Source: Callorhinus ursinus
Lineage: Eukaryota; Chordata; Mammalia; Carnivora; Otariidae
Assembly (NCBI RefSeq): GCF_003265705.1
Contig: NW_020312859.1
Coordinates: 1,932,174-1,996,173 of the forward strand
Direction: 5' to 3'
Length of the DNA: 64,000 nt
The position numbers and the translations under genes are program-made. This document shows, piece by piece, positions 1 through 11,389 of this stretch (positions are counted from its first letter, which is position 1; every line of letters starts with the position of its first letter). Under the pieces are notes generated by a model that made no database searches, had not been told where the DNA came from, and worked only from the letters and a program-made list of their open reading frames with translations.

Positions 1-959
1 GTTTATTCTGGGTCTATTAATGTTCTAAGCACTAGGTTCTAGACACAGACCTGTTCAATGAAGCTCAGAGTTTATTTGGGGAAACAAACATGAAACTCAG
101 TAATACCCTTAGAGGCACAGAGAACAACACAGAAAGCCAGGGACAGGAAGTTTGAGCAAAGTGTCTTGGCCTAATTAGCAAGCAGGAATTTCCAGGTAGA
201 GGCCTTCTACCTTGGTACCCTCTTGGAGTCCCTCACTCTGAGCAGGGGATTGGTGCTGGAACAGAAGTGTGGTTGAGACAGAGGGAGGGCAATATGACCA
301 TCAGTGACAGGAGATAAAGGAAGCAGGGCAAAGATCTACATGGATATTTACTCGGCCTTCTTCAAGAACTTGGGTGAGGGAAGAGGCCAAAAATGTCATT
401 CATCCTAGGCCCCAAAGGCATAAATTTCATCTCACCCACCTGGAAAGTGAGATCCTTGGGTGGGGTGGGATATTAGGCAGGACAGAAGAGATAGAACAAC
501 CTGAAATTCTGAATTTTCATTTACATTCAAGAAAATTTAGAGAATTCAGCCTTGTTTGGGAGCCCTGGGAACCATTTGGACATTTACAGACTCGGGGGAC
601 TCTTTAGCCTCTGTCCCCACTATAGACATCACTTTCATCCCTTTTTATGCACTATTCCTCCCTACCTTCAACTCCATAGCGAGATATTATATCCATACTT
701 GTATCAGAACATTCCATAGTGACCTCTGACAAGAACTCAGACACTCCATTCCCTTTTACCTTTATCTCTGACACTCACTAACTTGGTGACATTGAGTCAG
801 CATCTGCATTCCTCTGGGACTTATCATCCCTATGTATGGAACTTGTGCCCTCAGAGTCCTTCCACCCAGTTGGTTCAGCTTTGTGTTCTCTCCTGGACTG
901 AGTTTGGGAGGGACGCAGAATAAGGGGGAGAGCACCACTCAAGACATCTTGGTTGTTCA
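1..959. other. Non-coding, no element recognised
   Basis: Intergenic DNA between WFDC8 (expected off the left edge by synteny) and EPPIN. No WAP cysteine pattern, splice-bounded exon or clear repeat found. Confidence 0.4.
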
Positions 960-1600
960 TTAGAAATTTATTCCTTGGTCCCTTTGTGGGGTCCACCTGG
1001 TTCCTGAAACTGGTGGGATGGGATTCTGTAGCGTAAGTGCCTGATATTCAGCCTTTTCATTGTAATGTAAGTGCCTGACATTAAGCTTTTGAGTGCTGAG
1101 GCATCCATTCAAAGACACCCATCTCAAATAAATACATCCCCAGCTATGTAACACAGATACTAACAACACAACTAGGATAAGGAACCAGCTGCCCTCACCA
1201 ATGAAGTTCCCCTTTTAGAAAGGCCTCCAGTAACCCAGATAACTAATCACTGGAGTGACACTGCTTCTCCCTTCCCACACCATAATCCACACTTTTATAT
1301 GCTTTAAATTCACCAATAGAAAGTGAACCCATGAAACCTTAGCTATTCCACCCTTGGACCTGAATAAAGGGAGAGCCCCAAGTCTGCACTTTCTCCCCCT
1401 CTCTCTGTCCACAACCTTCTGTGTGGCCTTCTGACTTGGCATGTACCCTCCAGGGCTTGTGAGCAATAAATCTCGTTTTCTTAAGTTCCCTGGTGATTTG
1501 GCAGAGGTGGGTCCTGTGATCATAATAAAACCACAAAGCCTGGTCCAACCACAACACTGGTCCAGTGGTGGTAGGGGGGTGTCTCTGAGGGGAATGTCTG
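960..1600 (+). repeat. LTR-like segment
   Basis: Shows a CCAAT motif near 1310, a TATA-like TTTATATG near 1295, AATAAA near 1364 and 1465, and a stretch ending TTGGCAG, the layout of a retroviral LTR on the plus strand. I cannot name the family and the edges are guesses. Confidence 0.35.
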
Positions 1601-2850
1601 TGGGTCTCATTTCGAGTAAATATGCTCCAAGGGCATCTCAGGCTTTCCTAGCAGAGAATATCACTGTCAATAGGCTGAGACCTACACCACAGATTCCCAT
1701 AGGGGGCTCTGTTGGTGATCCTAAATTTTGTGACCATATAGTCACTCACTGATGATAAGGCTGGCTTTGTCTGGTTTTGCCCATCGTGTAGGACAAATGG
1801 AGAACAAAGCTTGGCCCCAAAGTGCAACAGCTAGTTAAGGAAGGAAATGGGAACCCTACAGATGACATTTACACTTTGAAGAGAGTCTCTCCTTCTGCCA
1901 AGACTGATGGACTCGCTGGCATTGTGGATTCCCTGTAGGAAAGCTACCAAGTACCCCAGCACTCTTTCCAGAGCCCTTTCACCAGTTCAGTCAGAAGCCA
2001 GCAACTCTGCTGCCTATGGACCTTTACTGGGGTATAGTCTCTCAAGCAGGTCTCCCCATCTTCCAGTTCCTCCTCAAACAACAAGGAGTTTGCACCAGAT
2101 GGGAGACACTGCCCATGAGCTCTTCTGACATTCTCCACTGCTCTCAAACAATAGGACCTCGACAAACACTTTCTGAAAACTCAGCTGATAGGCTGTTCCT
2201 CCACCACACCCCACTCTGTGGCAACAAATTTACTCTTTGACCTTAGTCAAAGAATATGAACTACCCAAAGAAAGGGGAGAAAGTTGGGAGGAAAGGGTGG
2301 GAGTAGGAGAAAGAGACACAGAGACCATGAGAGTTCCACAGAAAAAGAAAGTAAGTCAGACACCGACACAAAGGGGCACAGAAAAACAAAGAGGTAACAA
2401 GAGATCCGTAGAGACACATTGTCAGAGACAAACAAAAGGGGCATGCCACTCAGCATGCAGATAAAATGGAAAGTGAATGGACAATAAGCACATTCCACAA
2501 CTCTCAGGGTCATCAAGAAGAAGACCCTTGATGGTGGCATTGAGTCCTAAGGTCACCTAGAAAGTGAGACAAGTTTTGCCCACTCCCCCTGGTTGACCAG
2601 AGGGCCCAGCCCAGCCCAGGCTGCTGAGGATCAGGAGCCATGCAATCAAAGACCCTTCCCCAGGGCTGTGCACTGTAGATGCCAGCTGGTCACATTGATA
2701 ATCTCAGGAACTTGGCGTTCCCAGCAGGAAAGGAGGTGTCTGGCTTGACTCCAGTTCTCACATCCAAGATACTGACTACTAAAGAAATAGGCTGGACAAA
2801 GGCAGCTAGACATTTTCATGTTCTGGAATCACCAGACAGTCCAGCTCTTC
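1600..2850. other. EPPIN upstream region; part shared with WFDC6 upstream
   Basis: No coding exon seen. The 2215-2570 portion (TTTACTCTTTGACC, then a purine-rich GAGAAAG tract, then AGACAAGTTTTGCCC) matches 11390-11760 in front of WFDC6, marking the left part of the duplicated unit. It may hold shared promoter elements. Confidence 0.55.
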
Positions 2851-2856
2851 TTCAGA

Positions 2857-2947
2857 ATGGAGTCTTCTAGATTTTTGAGCATCCTGGTCTTATCTACCCT
2901 TCTAGTGAATGTCCAGGGACCTGGTCTGACCTACTGGATCTTTCCCA
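2857..2947 (+). CDS. EPPIN: EPPIN exon 1, signal peptide
   Basis: Encodes a Met-Glu-Ser-Ser start, a hydrophobic core ([16 protein letters not shown]) and the linker PGLTYWIFP. Ends with a single A of a split codon before the donor GTAAGT at 2948. The leader marks the protein as secreted. The matching exon of WFDC6 has exactly the same length (91 coding bases) and phase. Confidence 0.93.
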
Positions 2948-5900
2948 GTAAGTACTGGGGCCTCAGCCCTCGCCCTGGAGAGAGGGAAGGTTGCTGGGAG
3001 GAGGGAACAAGGAATAAGACTCGAGTTGCTTCCCACCATGTTAGCCCTGGTCCCAGGTGGGGACATATTTGGAATATTTCTTCCAATTTCCCTCTTGATG
3101 GAAGATCCCTTCAGTGAATGCAAGATTGCAGACCTGAGGCAACCCCCACTTTCAGTCCCTTTGAAGTGAGGGTCAATTGGGAATGAAGGGAGGAGTCACA
3201 GGATCCAGAGTTTATGGGAGGGGCTATAGGAATCTTGGAAGCCTAGTAGACCGTCCCCTCACCCCACAACAGAAACAGCCCCCATTCTCAGGATATCATC
3301 TCTACCAACTCCTGATTCTTTCAAATGCAGCCTTATAAAGTATTCTTGCATCCCCAGGTGTGCCCTGCCTTTGAAATAAAAGTATCCAGAAGTTTCTCTG
3401 AACTGAAGACAGTAGTACTCCATGACTATATAGTAATAATGATAATTGCTACCACTCACTGAACATTTAGAAAGTAAGGAGTTTGAGAGATCTGGATTCA
3501 GACATGGTGGGCCCAAATTCTGGTTCCACCACTCAGTAGCCATAACCTTGGGCAAGTTACTTAAATTCCATGTGCTTCTGTCTCCTCTGCAAAATGGGGA
3601 TGTCTGTAGAACTCAATGGGATAGTATTTAAAATGCATAGAAAAGTGCTTGGCTTATGGGAAACAGTTGACAAACTTTAATTAACATTGCTATGAATCAG
3701 TTCCTATGATTCGAGCTTTACACATTTTGTCTCATTTCTTCCTCAGTGACTCTGTAAGGCTAAAACAATTTTACAAGTGAAAAACCCAAGGTTCAGAGAG
3801 GTGAGTGGTAAGCCAAGAGGTAGAATTTAAAAACCTGACTCTCCGATGCCAGGGTGAGGGATATTAATCACTGTGCAATAGCACTGCCCCCCACCCCGGA
3901 GGAACTCCCAAACACTGACTCCTCAAGGAGGCCAAAATGACCAGATTAGCTTAGACCAGTGGCTTTTAGTGGGGTGATTTTGCCTTCCAGGGGACATTTG
4001 CTATGTCTGGAGACATTTTTGGTTGTTCAACTGGGGAGTGCTATTGGCATCCAGTGGATAGAGGGCTGGGATGCTGTAAACATCCTACGGTGCACAAGGC
4101 AGCCCTCCCCCTCCCATAAATAATGATGAGGCCCTAGGGGCAAGGTTGAGAAATCCTGCCTTAGAGGGGGTGGCACTAGGGGGTGGAACTAGGGACGGGG
4201 TAAGAAGGTAGAGAATAAGGGGTGGTCAGAAGGGAGGGTAGTGAAGGCGGTGTTGGGAAATACATGAAAGCACCCTGCGGAAAAGGTCTCCTGTGGATGA
4301 ACAAAGAGAAAACAAACTTCCCTGACTCCCCAGAATTGCCTCAGGTTGGGAGAAGAGTGGGCACTGTGCCCGCCAACATCCACAGTTGTAAAACTGTCCT
4401 TTTCCTAGGGAGATGCCCCAAAATCCGAGAGAAATGTGAATTCAGAGAAAGGGATGTATGTACAAAGGACAAACAGTGCCTGGACAACAAGAAGAAGTGT
4501 TGCATCTTCAGCTGTGGAAAAAAATGCTTAGACCTCCACCAAGGTAATATTCAGAGCCTCAGAATAACCAGCCCTTCTGCCCACACCCTCATCTTATGGC
4601 CACGGCGGTGGCATCGTCCCTGCTTTGCTAAGGGCTGGTCTCTGACCAAGATTGCTGGGTTGGGGAAGACCTGCAATTTAGAGCCATCACTGCCCCTGAT
4701 ATTATGTGTGACATTAGATAGTATCCTCATCCTGTCTGGGCCTCAGTTTCCCCAAACAGAAGATGACTGTAGGATTGTACCAGACAGTCTCATGGTTGCT
4801 TTTAACTCTTATGATTTTCTTTTTTGTTTGTTTGGACTCGTGAACTTCTGACTCCCCACTTGGCTACTGTTGGCACATTGTTGCTGGAAGTGATAATGAA
4901 GCTATTGATATTTACCAGCTTTTTGCTGCAGAGGGGCAGCCTCTCTGCTTATTGAAGTCCATCTTAGCCCCAGGACACCTCCCTCGACTACTCCAGACCA
5001 GAGGGCCTTTCCTTTGCTCCTGCAATCTTAACTCCATGGCCATCTCCTTGGGCTCCAAATAGACTATCAAAGATACTTTACTCTTTGTTTAACAAATATA
5101 CATTGAGTGTCTCTGAGACTCATAATAGGATTTGACCAGTATGGTCAGGGAGGTGAAGAAGGCTTCCCTGAGAAAGCAATCTGGAGTTGTGTTCAGAAGG
5201 ATGGGTAGTAAATTTAGGCATACTGTCGGCGGGGGGAAGGCTTTTGCAGGTGCAGGGAATAATATGCACAAAGGCTCAGTGGTGGGGCCTGGAGGCCAGA
5301 GAGCAAGAGTACATATGAGCATGGTACGAGGGAAAGGATCTTTGGTAGGTAGGGTCTGGTGGCCTAGCATCTCCCTTTGATCCAAAGTGATGGAAATCCA
5401 CTGAGGTGGACAGTGACGTGATCATGTTGTTCTTCAAGGATTTCAGGAAGAGAGGATGTGGTAGCTTGGACCAGAGAGGTAGCTGAGGGGATGGAGAGGA
5501 GTGGGGTGTGTTTGAAAAGTGTCTAGGAGGTCAAGTAAGCAGGACCTGACAATGGAGCAGAGTGGGTAGGAGGATGGTAAGTTGTTCATTTGCTTACAGG
5601 TGAGGGATTCTGAATCCAGGCTCCCTGAGTTCAATTCTTAGCTCTGGTTTTTACCAGCCTGAGCAAATTAACAACTCTCCCCCACTGTTCCTCAGTTTCC
5701 CCAGATAATAAAAGGGCCAGTGTTAAATCCTCCAAGTATGGAGGATCAAATAAGTTGATGCACATGAAGTACTTAGAGCAATGCCTGGCACAATATCCCC
5801 AGATGACATATATTAGTTTAAATTATTTGTTATTCTTGACTGGGAGCTCCTAAAGAGTAGAGGCCATGCCTTTTCTTTGTCTCTTAAAGCATCTTGCACA

Positions 5901-6884
5901 CAGTAGGTACTCAATGAATGGCTTATTTAGTTCAGGTCAGGGTGCATTTGGTTTTACCCTCAACATTCTGCATGATCCTATGCTGAGCCAGACCACCTGC
6001 TAGGAAGGAGGCTCCAAGATGAAATCAGACACAATCTCTGCTCCCTGGGAAGCTCACAACCTCATGGAGGAGACTGAGGATGTAAACCAGTGACAATCAT
6101 GCCCATGAGATCAGAAGCATGGTGGAACAATGCAGGATTGGCACCTGTAGGGGTATGGGGTGTGTATGGAGTCAGTGACATCACAGAGGAGCTGATGTCT
6201 GAGGTTTTGAAGGAAGAGTGGGAGTGTCACTAATGAACAGCAGCAGGGTGGGCAGAGGGAATGCAGCGTGAAAGGTGTAGATGTGTGGGATAGCAAAGGG
6301 TGTTGAATATTGCAGAAGCATGTACCTCAAATGGTACTGTGGTGGGGGCTGGAGCAGAACCACAAGCAGGAGCCAACCTACAGAGCCTGTGAGTCATGGG
6401 AAGTCTTGCCACGAAGTCAAGGTCTTAGCTGTGGAATGATGTGATCAGCTTTGTTTCAGGTTCATTAGGTCCTTCCCTCTGGTGGGCAGCACGAAGGATT
6501 GATTGGAGGGGCTAGAGACAGGGGCAGGAGATCAGTTCCAGGCTATCCCAACAGCCCAGGCATGAGACACTGAAGATTAAAGAGAGTGGCAGAGAAGTAA
6601 GCCAGGAGTTTTCCCTTGAGAAACTCAGAGTTTAGTTCAGATCTGCATTCATTTGCTAGGGCTGCTATAACAAAGGACCACAAACTGGGTGGCTGAAACA
6701 ACAGAAACGTATTGTCTCAAGGTCCTCAGGCTACAAGTCCAAGGTCAAGTGTTGGCAAGGCAGGTTCTTTCTCAGGTTATCAGGAGAGCATCTGTTCCAT
6801 GCTTCTCCCCTAACTTGTGGTGGTGTGCTGGCAATCTTTGGCAGTCCCGGGCTTGTAGACATCTACCTTCAGCTTCACATGGTG

Positions 6885-6918
<34 letters not shown>

Positions 6919-8659
6919 GTGTCCAAATTTCCCCTTTCTATAAGAAGACCAATCATATTGGATTAGGGATGCATCCTCCTCCAGGATGACTCATCTTAAA
7001 TAATTACATCTGCCATAACTCTATTTCCAAATAGGATCACATTCTGAAGTAGTGAGGGTTAGGACTTCCCGGGAAACAAACTGAGGGTTTCAGAGGGGAG
7101 TGGGGGAGAGGGGATGGGGTAACAAGGTGATGGGTATTAAGGAGGGCACGTGTTGTGATGAGTACTGCATGTTATATGCAACTAATGAATCATTGAACAC
7201 TACATCAAAAACTAATGATGTACTATACAGTTGCTAACTGAACATAATAAAAAAATAATTAAAAAACAAAACAAAACAAAAAACATATGAATGGGTGTGG
7301 GGTGGGTAGGGAGAGACACAATTCAACCCATCACAGGACTGAAGCTAACTGCAGGATGAAAGGTGCTTGGCCATCTAAAAAACTAGCCCCTGCCTTCCCT
7401 GCCCTACTTGCCTTTTACTCGTGATCCCAGATTCTCTCTTCCTGGCATGGTTTGCAGGGCAGAGTATGTGGCTTATATTTTGTCATTTTCAAGGCACTTC
7501 CATCTCTTTTATCCATTCAGGACGTATTTATTGAGCAGCTGTTCTCTGCCAGGCACTGTGCTAAAAGCTGCCCATTCAGGTCCATGAGGGCAGTCTCACT
7601 TGTACCTTAGGACAGCCCTGTGCCACTAGCAGGGTGGGATGTTGCATTCCCATTTTCCAGAAGAGGAAGTAAAGGACAAGACAGGTAACAGGGGAGGTCG
7701 ATATGCACACACTGAATTGGGAGCAGGGCCTTGAAATCAGTCTCCTCACTCTCAGGGAAGACAGTGGGGATGGTGACCATGAGGAATGGGGGAGACAGAT
7801 GTTCTACAGGCCTGCAGACACCCCAACAGCTCTGCTCTGGGGTCTCCCTGCAATGTGTACCATACTCCAGTGGAGCTGGGCTGTGATAAGGGGAAAAGAG
7901 CCTGCTCCATTCCATGTCTGGTGGTTTGCAGGGGTAACAATATCAGCTGCTTTCTTGAGGGGTGGACACTCGTATTGCTCAAGTCTGGGGTCTCCCTACA
8001 GATATATGCACCATGCCCAAAGAACCTGGCCCTTGCATGGCATTTTTTCATCGTTGGTGGTACGATAAGGAGAAGAATATCTGCTCCAGGTTCATCTATG
8101 GTGGCTGCAAAGGAAACAACAACAATTTCCAGTCCAAAGCCATGTGCCAGAACATGTGCCCCAGCAATCGTGAGTCCCTGGGGCGTCCTGTCCTCACTAG
8201 GGCCCTGCCAGCAGACCTGTGTGTAGCTGCCTTGTTCAGGCACGGCCACAGCCTTGGTAGGCCAGGTGCTGACAGAGCCAGCTCCACTTGGGAGGTGAGC
8301 ATGCACCTGGCAGAGGGATGGACAGCGGCATTCTGGGAACTGAGGTTGGGAAAGGATGTGCTCATGATCAAAGCTGGCAAGTATGAGGGGTGGAGGGAGC
8401 ATACATACGTGGTGAAATCCCAGAGACCAGCTCCACAGAGGTCACAGGACATCCAACCTAGTGTTGGATCACCAGCACTCTATCCCGACCACATCCTGTT
8501 TCTCCTGTAAGGAGGAAAGCTATAGCTCCCCGGAGAAAACCCACTTTGTTTTTGCCTCCCGTGCAAAGATGCATGAACGTCATTTCAAGACTCGCTCTGA
8601 AGATAAGCTGAGCCCAAGATGCTTAGTGGGTCCTGTCTTACATTCTACCAGGCTCCTAA
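2857..8659 (+). CDS. EPPIN: Eppin (WAP + Kunitz secreted protease inhibitor), four exons
   Basis: Spliced coding exons are 2857-2947, 4409-4543, 8002-8169 and 8652-8659, giving 133 residues, the same length as I recall for human eppin. The order is signal peptide, one WAP four-disulfide domain, one Kunitz domain and a two-residue tail. All internal introns are phase 1 with GT/AG ends. In other mammals eppin is an epididymis/testis protein that coats sperm, binds semenogelin and inhibits serine proteases; that role is family knowledge, not seen here. WFDC6 follows 3 kb downstream on the same strand and is a duplicate of this gene. Two oddities: an extra lysine before the central CysCys of the WAP domain, and a fossil Kunitz exon in intron 2. 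Start chosen because the ATG opens a typical hydrophobic leader matching known eppin. Confidence 0.95.
2948..4408. other. EPPIN intron 1, with a MIR near 3480-3660
   Basis: The MIR-like core includes a GGCAAGTTACTTAA segment followed by CTGCAAAATGGGG. The rest is unique intron, with similarity to WFDC6 intron 1 close to the exons. Confidence 0.5.
4409..4543 (+). CDS. EPPIN: EPPIN exon 2, WAP domain
   Basis: Acceptor TTTTCCTAG precedes it; donor GTAATA follows. Encodes [18 protein letters not shown] and then the rest of a WAP domain with all eight cysteines, ending [10 protein letters not shown]. The segment between the fourth cysteine and the CysCys pair is LDNKKK, six residues, where WFDC6 and both WFDC2 domains in this window have five. 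The surplus is one AAG in a run of three AAG codons. Confidence 0.95.
5590..5830 (+). repeat. MIR-like SINE
   Basis: Old tRNA-derived SINE pattern: GAGTTCAATTCTTAGCTCTG, then CCTCAGTTTCCCC and a downstream GCCTGGCACA motif. Heavily diverged. Lies in EPPIN intron 2. Confidence 0.5.
6645..7337 (-). repeat. MLT1-type MaLR LTR, antisense, split by an L1
   Basis: Contains TTTGCTAGGGCTGCTATAAC, reverse complement of the usual MaLR 3' end, and TATAAGAAGACCAATCATATTGG. It resumes after an L1 insertion with ACATATGAATGGG and CACAATTCAACCCATCACA. A (CT)n run lies at about 6889-6920. Confidence 0.65.
7069..7283 (+). mobile_element. LINE-1 3' end fragment
   Basis: Carnivore L1 terminal sequence (GGGAAACAAACTGAGGG, GGTGATGGGTATTAAGGAGG, ACATCAAAAACTAATGATGT) and an A-rich tail. 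Inserted in the MLT1 LTR, so it is younger than that element. Confidence 0.8.
7829..7960 (+). pseudogene. Decayed duplicate of the EPPIN Kunitz exon
   Basis: This stretch aligns by eye with the start and middle of the real Kunitz exon at 8002-8169, including its upstream splice region: CTGGGGTCTCCCTGCA here versus CTGGGGTCTCCCTACA there. The middle reads DKGKRACS, then CLVVCRGNN, against DKEKNICS and YGGCKGNN in the live exon, with the Cys-to-Cys spacing kept. It has lost the acceptor (CA followed by A instead of CAG), about 30 bases around the second cysteine, and the reading frame. It lies about 170 bases upstream of the functional exon, which suggests a local exon duplication that later decayed. 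Confidence 0.75.
8002..8169 (+). CDS. EPPIN: EPPIN exon 3, Kunitz domain
   Basis: Acceptor CCCTACAG, donor GTGAGT. A complete Kunitz/BPTI domain with six cysteines at standard spacing (8, 15, 7, 12 and 3 residues between). Motifs seen: [10 protein letters not shown], the [10 protein letters not shown] strand, YGGC, and [12 protein letters not shown]. The P1 position (the residue after the second cysteine) is Met; human eppin has Leu there as I recall. A Met or Leu P1 points to elastase- or chymotrypsin-like targets rather than trypsin (inference). Exon length is 168 bases, phase 1 to phase 1, identical to the WFDC6 Kunitz exon. Confidence 0.95.
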
Positions 8660-8975
8660 CTGTCAGTGCATCAGGATGCACCTGAACAGCCGCCAGGAAT
8701 TGGCTCGTGATCCAAGGCTCTGTCCATGCACCTGACTGATGCTTCACGTTGGCGTCCACTCTTCCACTCCACATTCCAAGGGCTCAGCTCTTCCGCAAAC
8801 AGAGCCCTGGGATCTGCATTCCCCTTTCTCTAGCTCAGCCTCGTTTCACACATGGTATCATTCTCTTTTGATCCCATCTCTATGCTTCTTTCCTTTATGT
8901 CCGACGTCTAGAGCCTCCTGTCTATACCTGCATAGCTCCCAGGTTTCCCCAATAAAGTACTCTGTTTAGTCCTGT
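8652..8975 (+). other. EPPIN: EPPIN exon 4, last two codons and 3' UTR
   Basis: Acceptor TTCTACCAG at 8643-8651. The split codon plus TCC TAA gives Arg-Ser-stop, corresponding to the short Arg-Phe-Pro tail I recall for human eppin. The rest is 3' UTR with AATAAA at 8951-8956. The right boundary is estimated from the poly(A) signal. The UTR is clearly related to that of WFDC6 (for example the CTGACTGATGCTTCA segment near 8731 and near 15999). Confidence 0.8.
8951..8956 (+). promoter_or_regulatory. EPPIN poly(A) signal
   Basis: AATAAA followed by a GT-rich stretch, at the end of the segment homologous to the WFDC6 3' UTR. Confidence 0.8.
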
Positions 8976-9599
8976 GCCTCTGTGGCTGAATAATTCATAT
9001 CTGTTGGTACATTACACTTTGCAGAGACTAAAGGGTCATTGAGGCTCTTGTGACACCATTAAAGGGAGTGAGAACTGTCAGAACCTTGAGAGTTGAGAGC
9101 TCCAGGGACATTGTTATCCTCCTCTGTTTCTTCAAAAAATTGTAAGACCCTTTTAAGACAAGGGTCTATGGGCATTGCCTTAGTTTGGATCCCCCAGAAA
9201 CCAATCCTAGGACAAGGACATGGGTAGAGGAGTTTATTTGGGAGATGTCTCAATACACACAAGGTGGGGATGGGGTAGGTGATACAGGCAAGAGAGGAGT
9301 GTATCATGATTATAATTATGGTTACCGTGGGGGCAAACTGCAGCTTACTCCCCCTGGGACCTTCTAAGGAACCCTGTAAAACATGTGTCCAAATGTCTAC
9401 ATTCATCTCCAGTGATGGGGCAGCTGAGGCGTTTATTCATTAATTCCCATCCCCTCCTGGCTGCCTGGGCCTATGAAACCCCTTGCTCCTCCAGATTATT
9501 CCCCACACAAGCTGAGCAAGCTGTCAGGGAGCCAGAGAAAACCCACAGCACAGAAGTAGAGACTCTGACACTTGAAGTGGGAAGCTATCACTGTGCACT

Positions 9600-10011
9600 G
9601 GCCACAACAAGAAGCAAAGAACTAACACAAGATACACTGTGGATGAACCTCAAAAGCATTAGGTGATGCAAAAAAAGCCAGACAAGAAAGGTCATATACT
9701 ATATGATTCCATTTATATGACATATCCAGAATAGGTAGATCCATAGAAACAGAAAGTAGGTTACTGGTTGCCAGGGGCAGGATTAGGCTGGGGAAAATAG
9801 TGACTGCTAATAGGTAGAGATTGTCCTTTTTTTTTTAGTTTTATTTCTTTAAGTAATCTCTACACCAGAGGTGGGGCTCGAGCTCCCGAGATCAAGAGTT
9901 GCGTGGTCTTCTGACTGAGCCAGCCAGGTGCCCCTAAGATTTTCTTCCGGAGTGATAAAAATATTGTGGAACTAATAAAGGTGATGGTTATACAACATTG
10001 TGAAGGCACTT
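9600..10011 (+). repeat. Old L1M-type 3' UTR remnant
   Basis: Contains ATATGATTCCATTTATATGA and GGTTACTGGTTGCCAGGGGC, typical of ancient mammalian L1 3' ends. Interrupted by a Can-SINE at 9827 and bounded by a young L1 at 10012. Confidence 0.55.
9827..9934 (-). mobile_element. Can-SINE, short form, antisense
   Basis: T-run tail first, then TAAGTAATCTCTACACC and the tRNA head read backwards (CTGAGCCAGCCAGGTGCCCC). About 108 bases, the short variant without the CT-rich part. Confidence 0.8.
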
Positions 10012-11011
10012 AAAAGCCTCTGATCTGGAGAAGTGTCTGTTCATGTCTTCTGCTCATTTTTTGACTTGATTATTTGTTTTTTGGGTGTTGAGTTTGAGAA
10101 GTTCTTTATAGATCTTGGATATCTTGGATATCAGCCCTTATCTGTAGTGCCATTTGCAAATATCTTCTCCCAGGCACATGAAAAAATGTTCATCATCATT
10201 AGCCATCAGGGAAATTCAAATCAAAACCACACTGAGATACCACCTTACAACTAGAATGGCAAAAATTGACAAGGCAAGAAACAACAAATGTTGGAGAGGT
10301 TGTGGAGAAAGGGGAACCCTCTTACAGTGTTGCTGGGAATGCAAGCTGGTACAGTCACTTTGGAAAACAGTGTGCAGGTTCCTCAAAAAGTTAAAAATAG
10401 AGCTACCTTATGACCCAGCAATTGCACTATTGGGCATTTACTCCAAAGATACAGATGTAGCGAAAAGAAGGGCCACATGCCCCCCAATGTTCATAGCAGC
10501 AATGTCCACAATAGAAAGTGTAGAAAGAGCTGAGATGCCCTTCAACAGACAAATGGATAAAGAATATGCGGTCCATATATACAATGGAATGTTACTCAGC
10601 CATCAGAAAAGATGAATAACCCAACTTTTGCATCAACATGGATGGGACTGGAGGAGATGATGCTAAGTGAAATAAGTCAAGCAGAGAAAGCCAATTATCA
10701 TATGGTTTCACTTATTTATGGAACATAAGGAACAGCATGGAGGACATTAGGAGAAGGAAGGGAAAAATGAAGGGGGGAAAATCGGAGGGAGAGATGAACC
10801 ATGAGAGACTATGGACTCCGGGAATCAAACTGAGGGTTTTAGAGGGGAGGGGGTTGGAAGGATGGGTTAGCTCAGTGATGGGTATTAAGGAGGGCATGTA
10901 TCACATGGAGCACTGGGTGTTATATGCAAACAATGAATCATGGATCACTACATCAAAAACTAATGATGTACTGTATGGTGAGTAACATAACATTAAAAAA
11001 AAAAGCCTCTG
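10012..11011 (+). mobile_element. LINE-1 insertion with 5' inversion and target duplication
   Basis: Flanked by AAAAGCCTCTG at 10012-10022 and 11001-11011. The first ~150 bases (to about 10170) are L1 ORF2 sequence in reverse orientation. From about 10175 on, the carnivore L1 ORF2 C-terminal part, 3' UTR and A-tail run forward. The ORF2 part keeps a recognisable [14 protein letters not shown] motif but is truncated. This is the signature of twin priming. Lies between EPPIN and WFDC6. Confidence 0.88.
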
Positions 11012-11389
11012 CTCTGTCCACTTAAAAATGGTTAATCTTATCTGATGTTAATTCCACTTCATTTTTAAAAATGGTTAGGAAAAATGTGCACTAGAACTGT
11101 CTCCCACAGCTGCAGGTGAAATCAGAGGCAAGCCAAGAACATGTCTTATTAACACTTCACACCTTAAGTTGGAAAGTTCGGGGAAGAATCTTCATGCCCC
11201 ATGGTTGTCCCAGGTCATAACTGATATTTAGTATTTCCTCCTGCTTCACCCATTCCAAATTGCACCCAATGATAGAGGCTCTCCGTTAGCTCTGGCATCC
11301 TCTCCTGCTTTCAAAGCACCATGATCCTGACACACACTCTCAGAAGATTTGGTTCAACCTGGGATCAACCTGTCTCCTCCAGACCACAT

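Noticed and set aside
7752..8402. 216-codon open frame on the minus strand across the EPPIN Kunitz exon
   Set aside because: It is the reverse shadow of a real exon and its Kunitz relic, with no domain or splice support of its own.
8511..8530. Alternative EPPIN last-exon acceptor near TCCTGTAAG
   Set aside because: The acceptor at 8651 gives the short tail and UTR that align with WFDC6 and with the human gene arrangement as recalled.
10154..10615. 153-codon open frame
   Set aside because: It is the truncated C-terminal part of LINE-1 ORF2, not a host gene.
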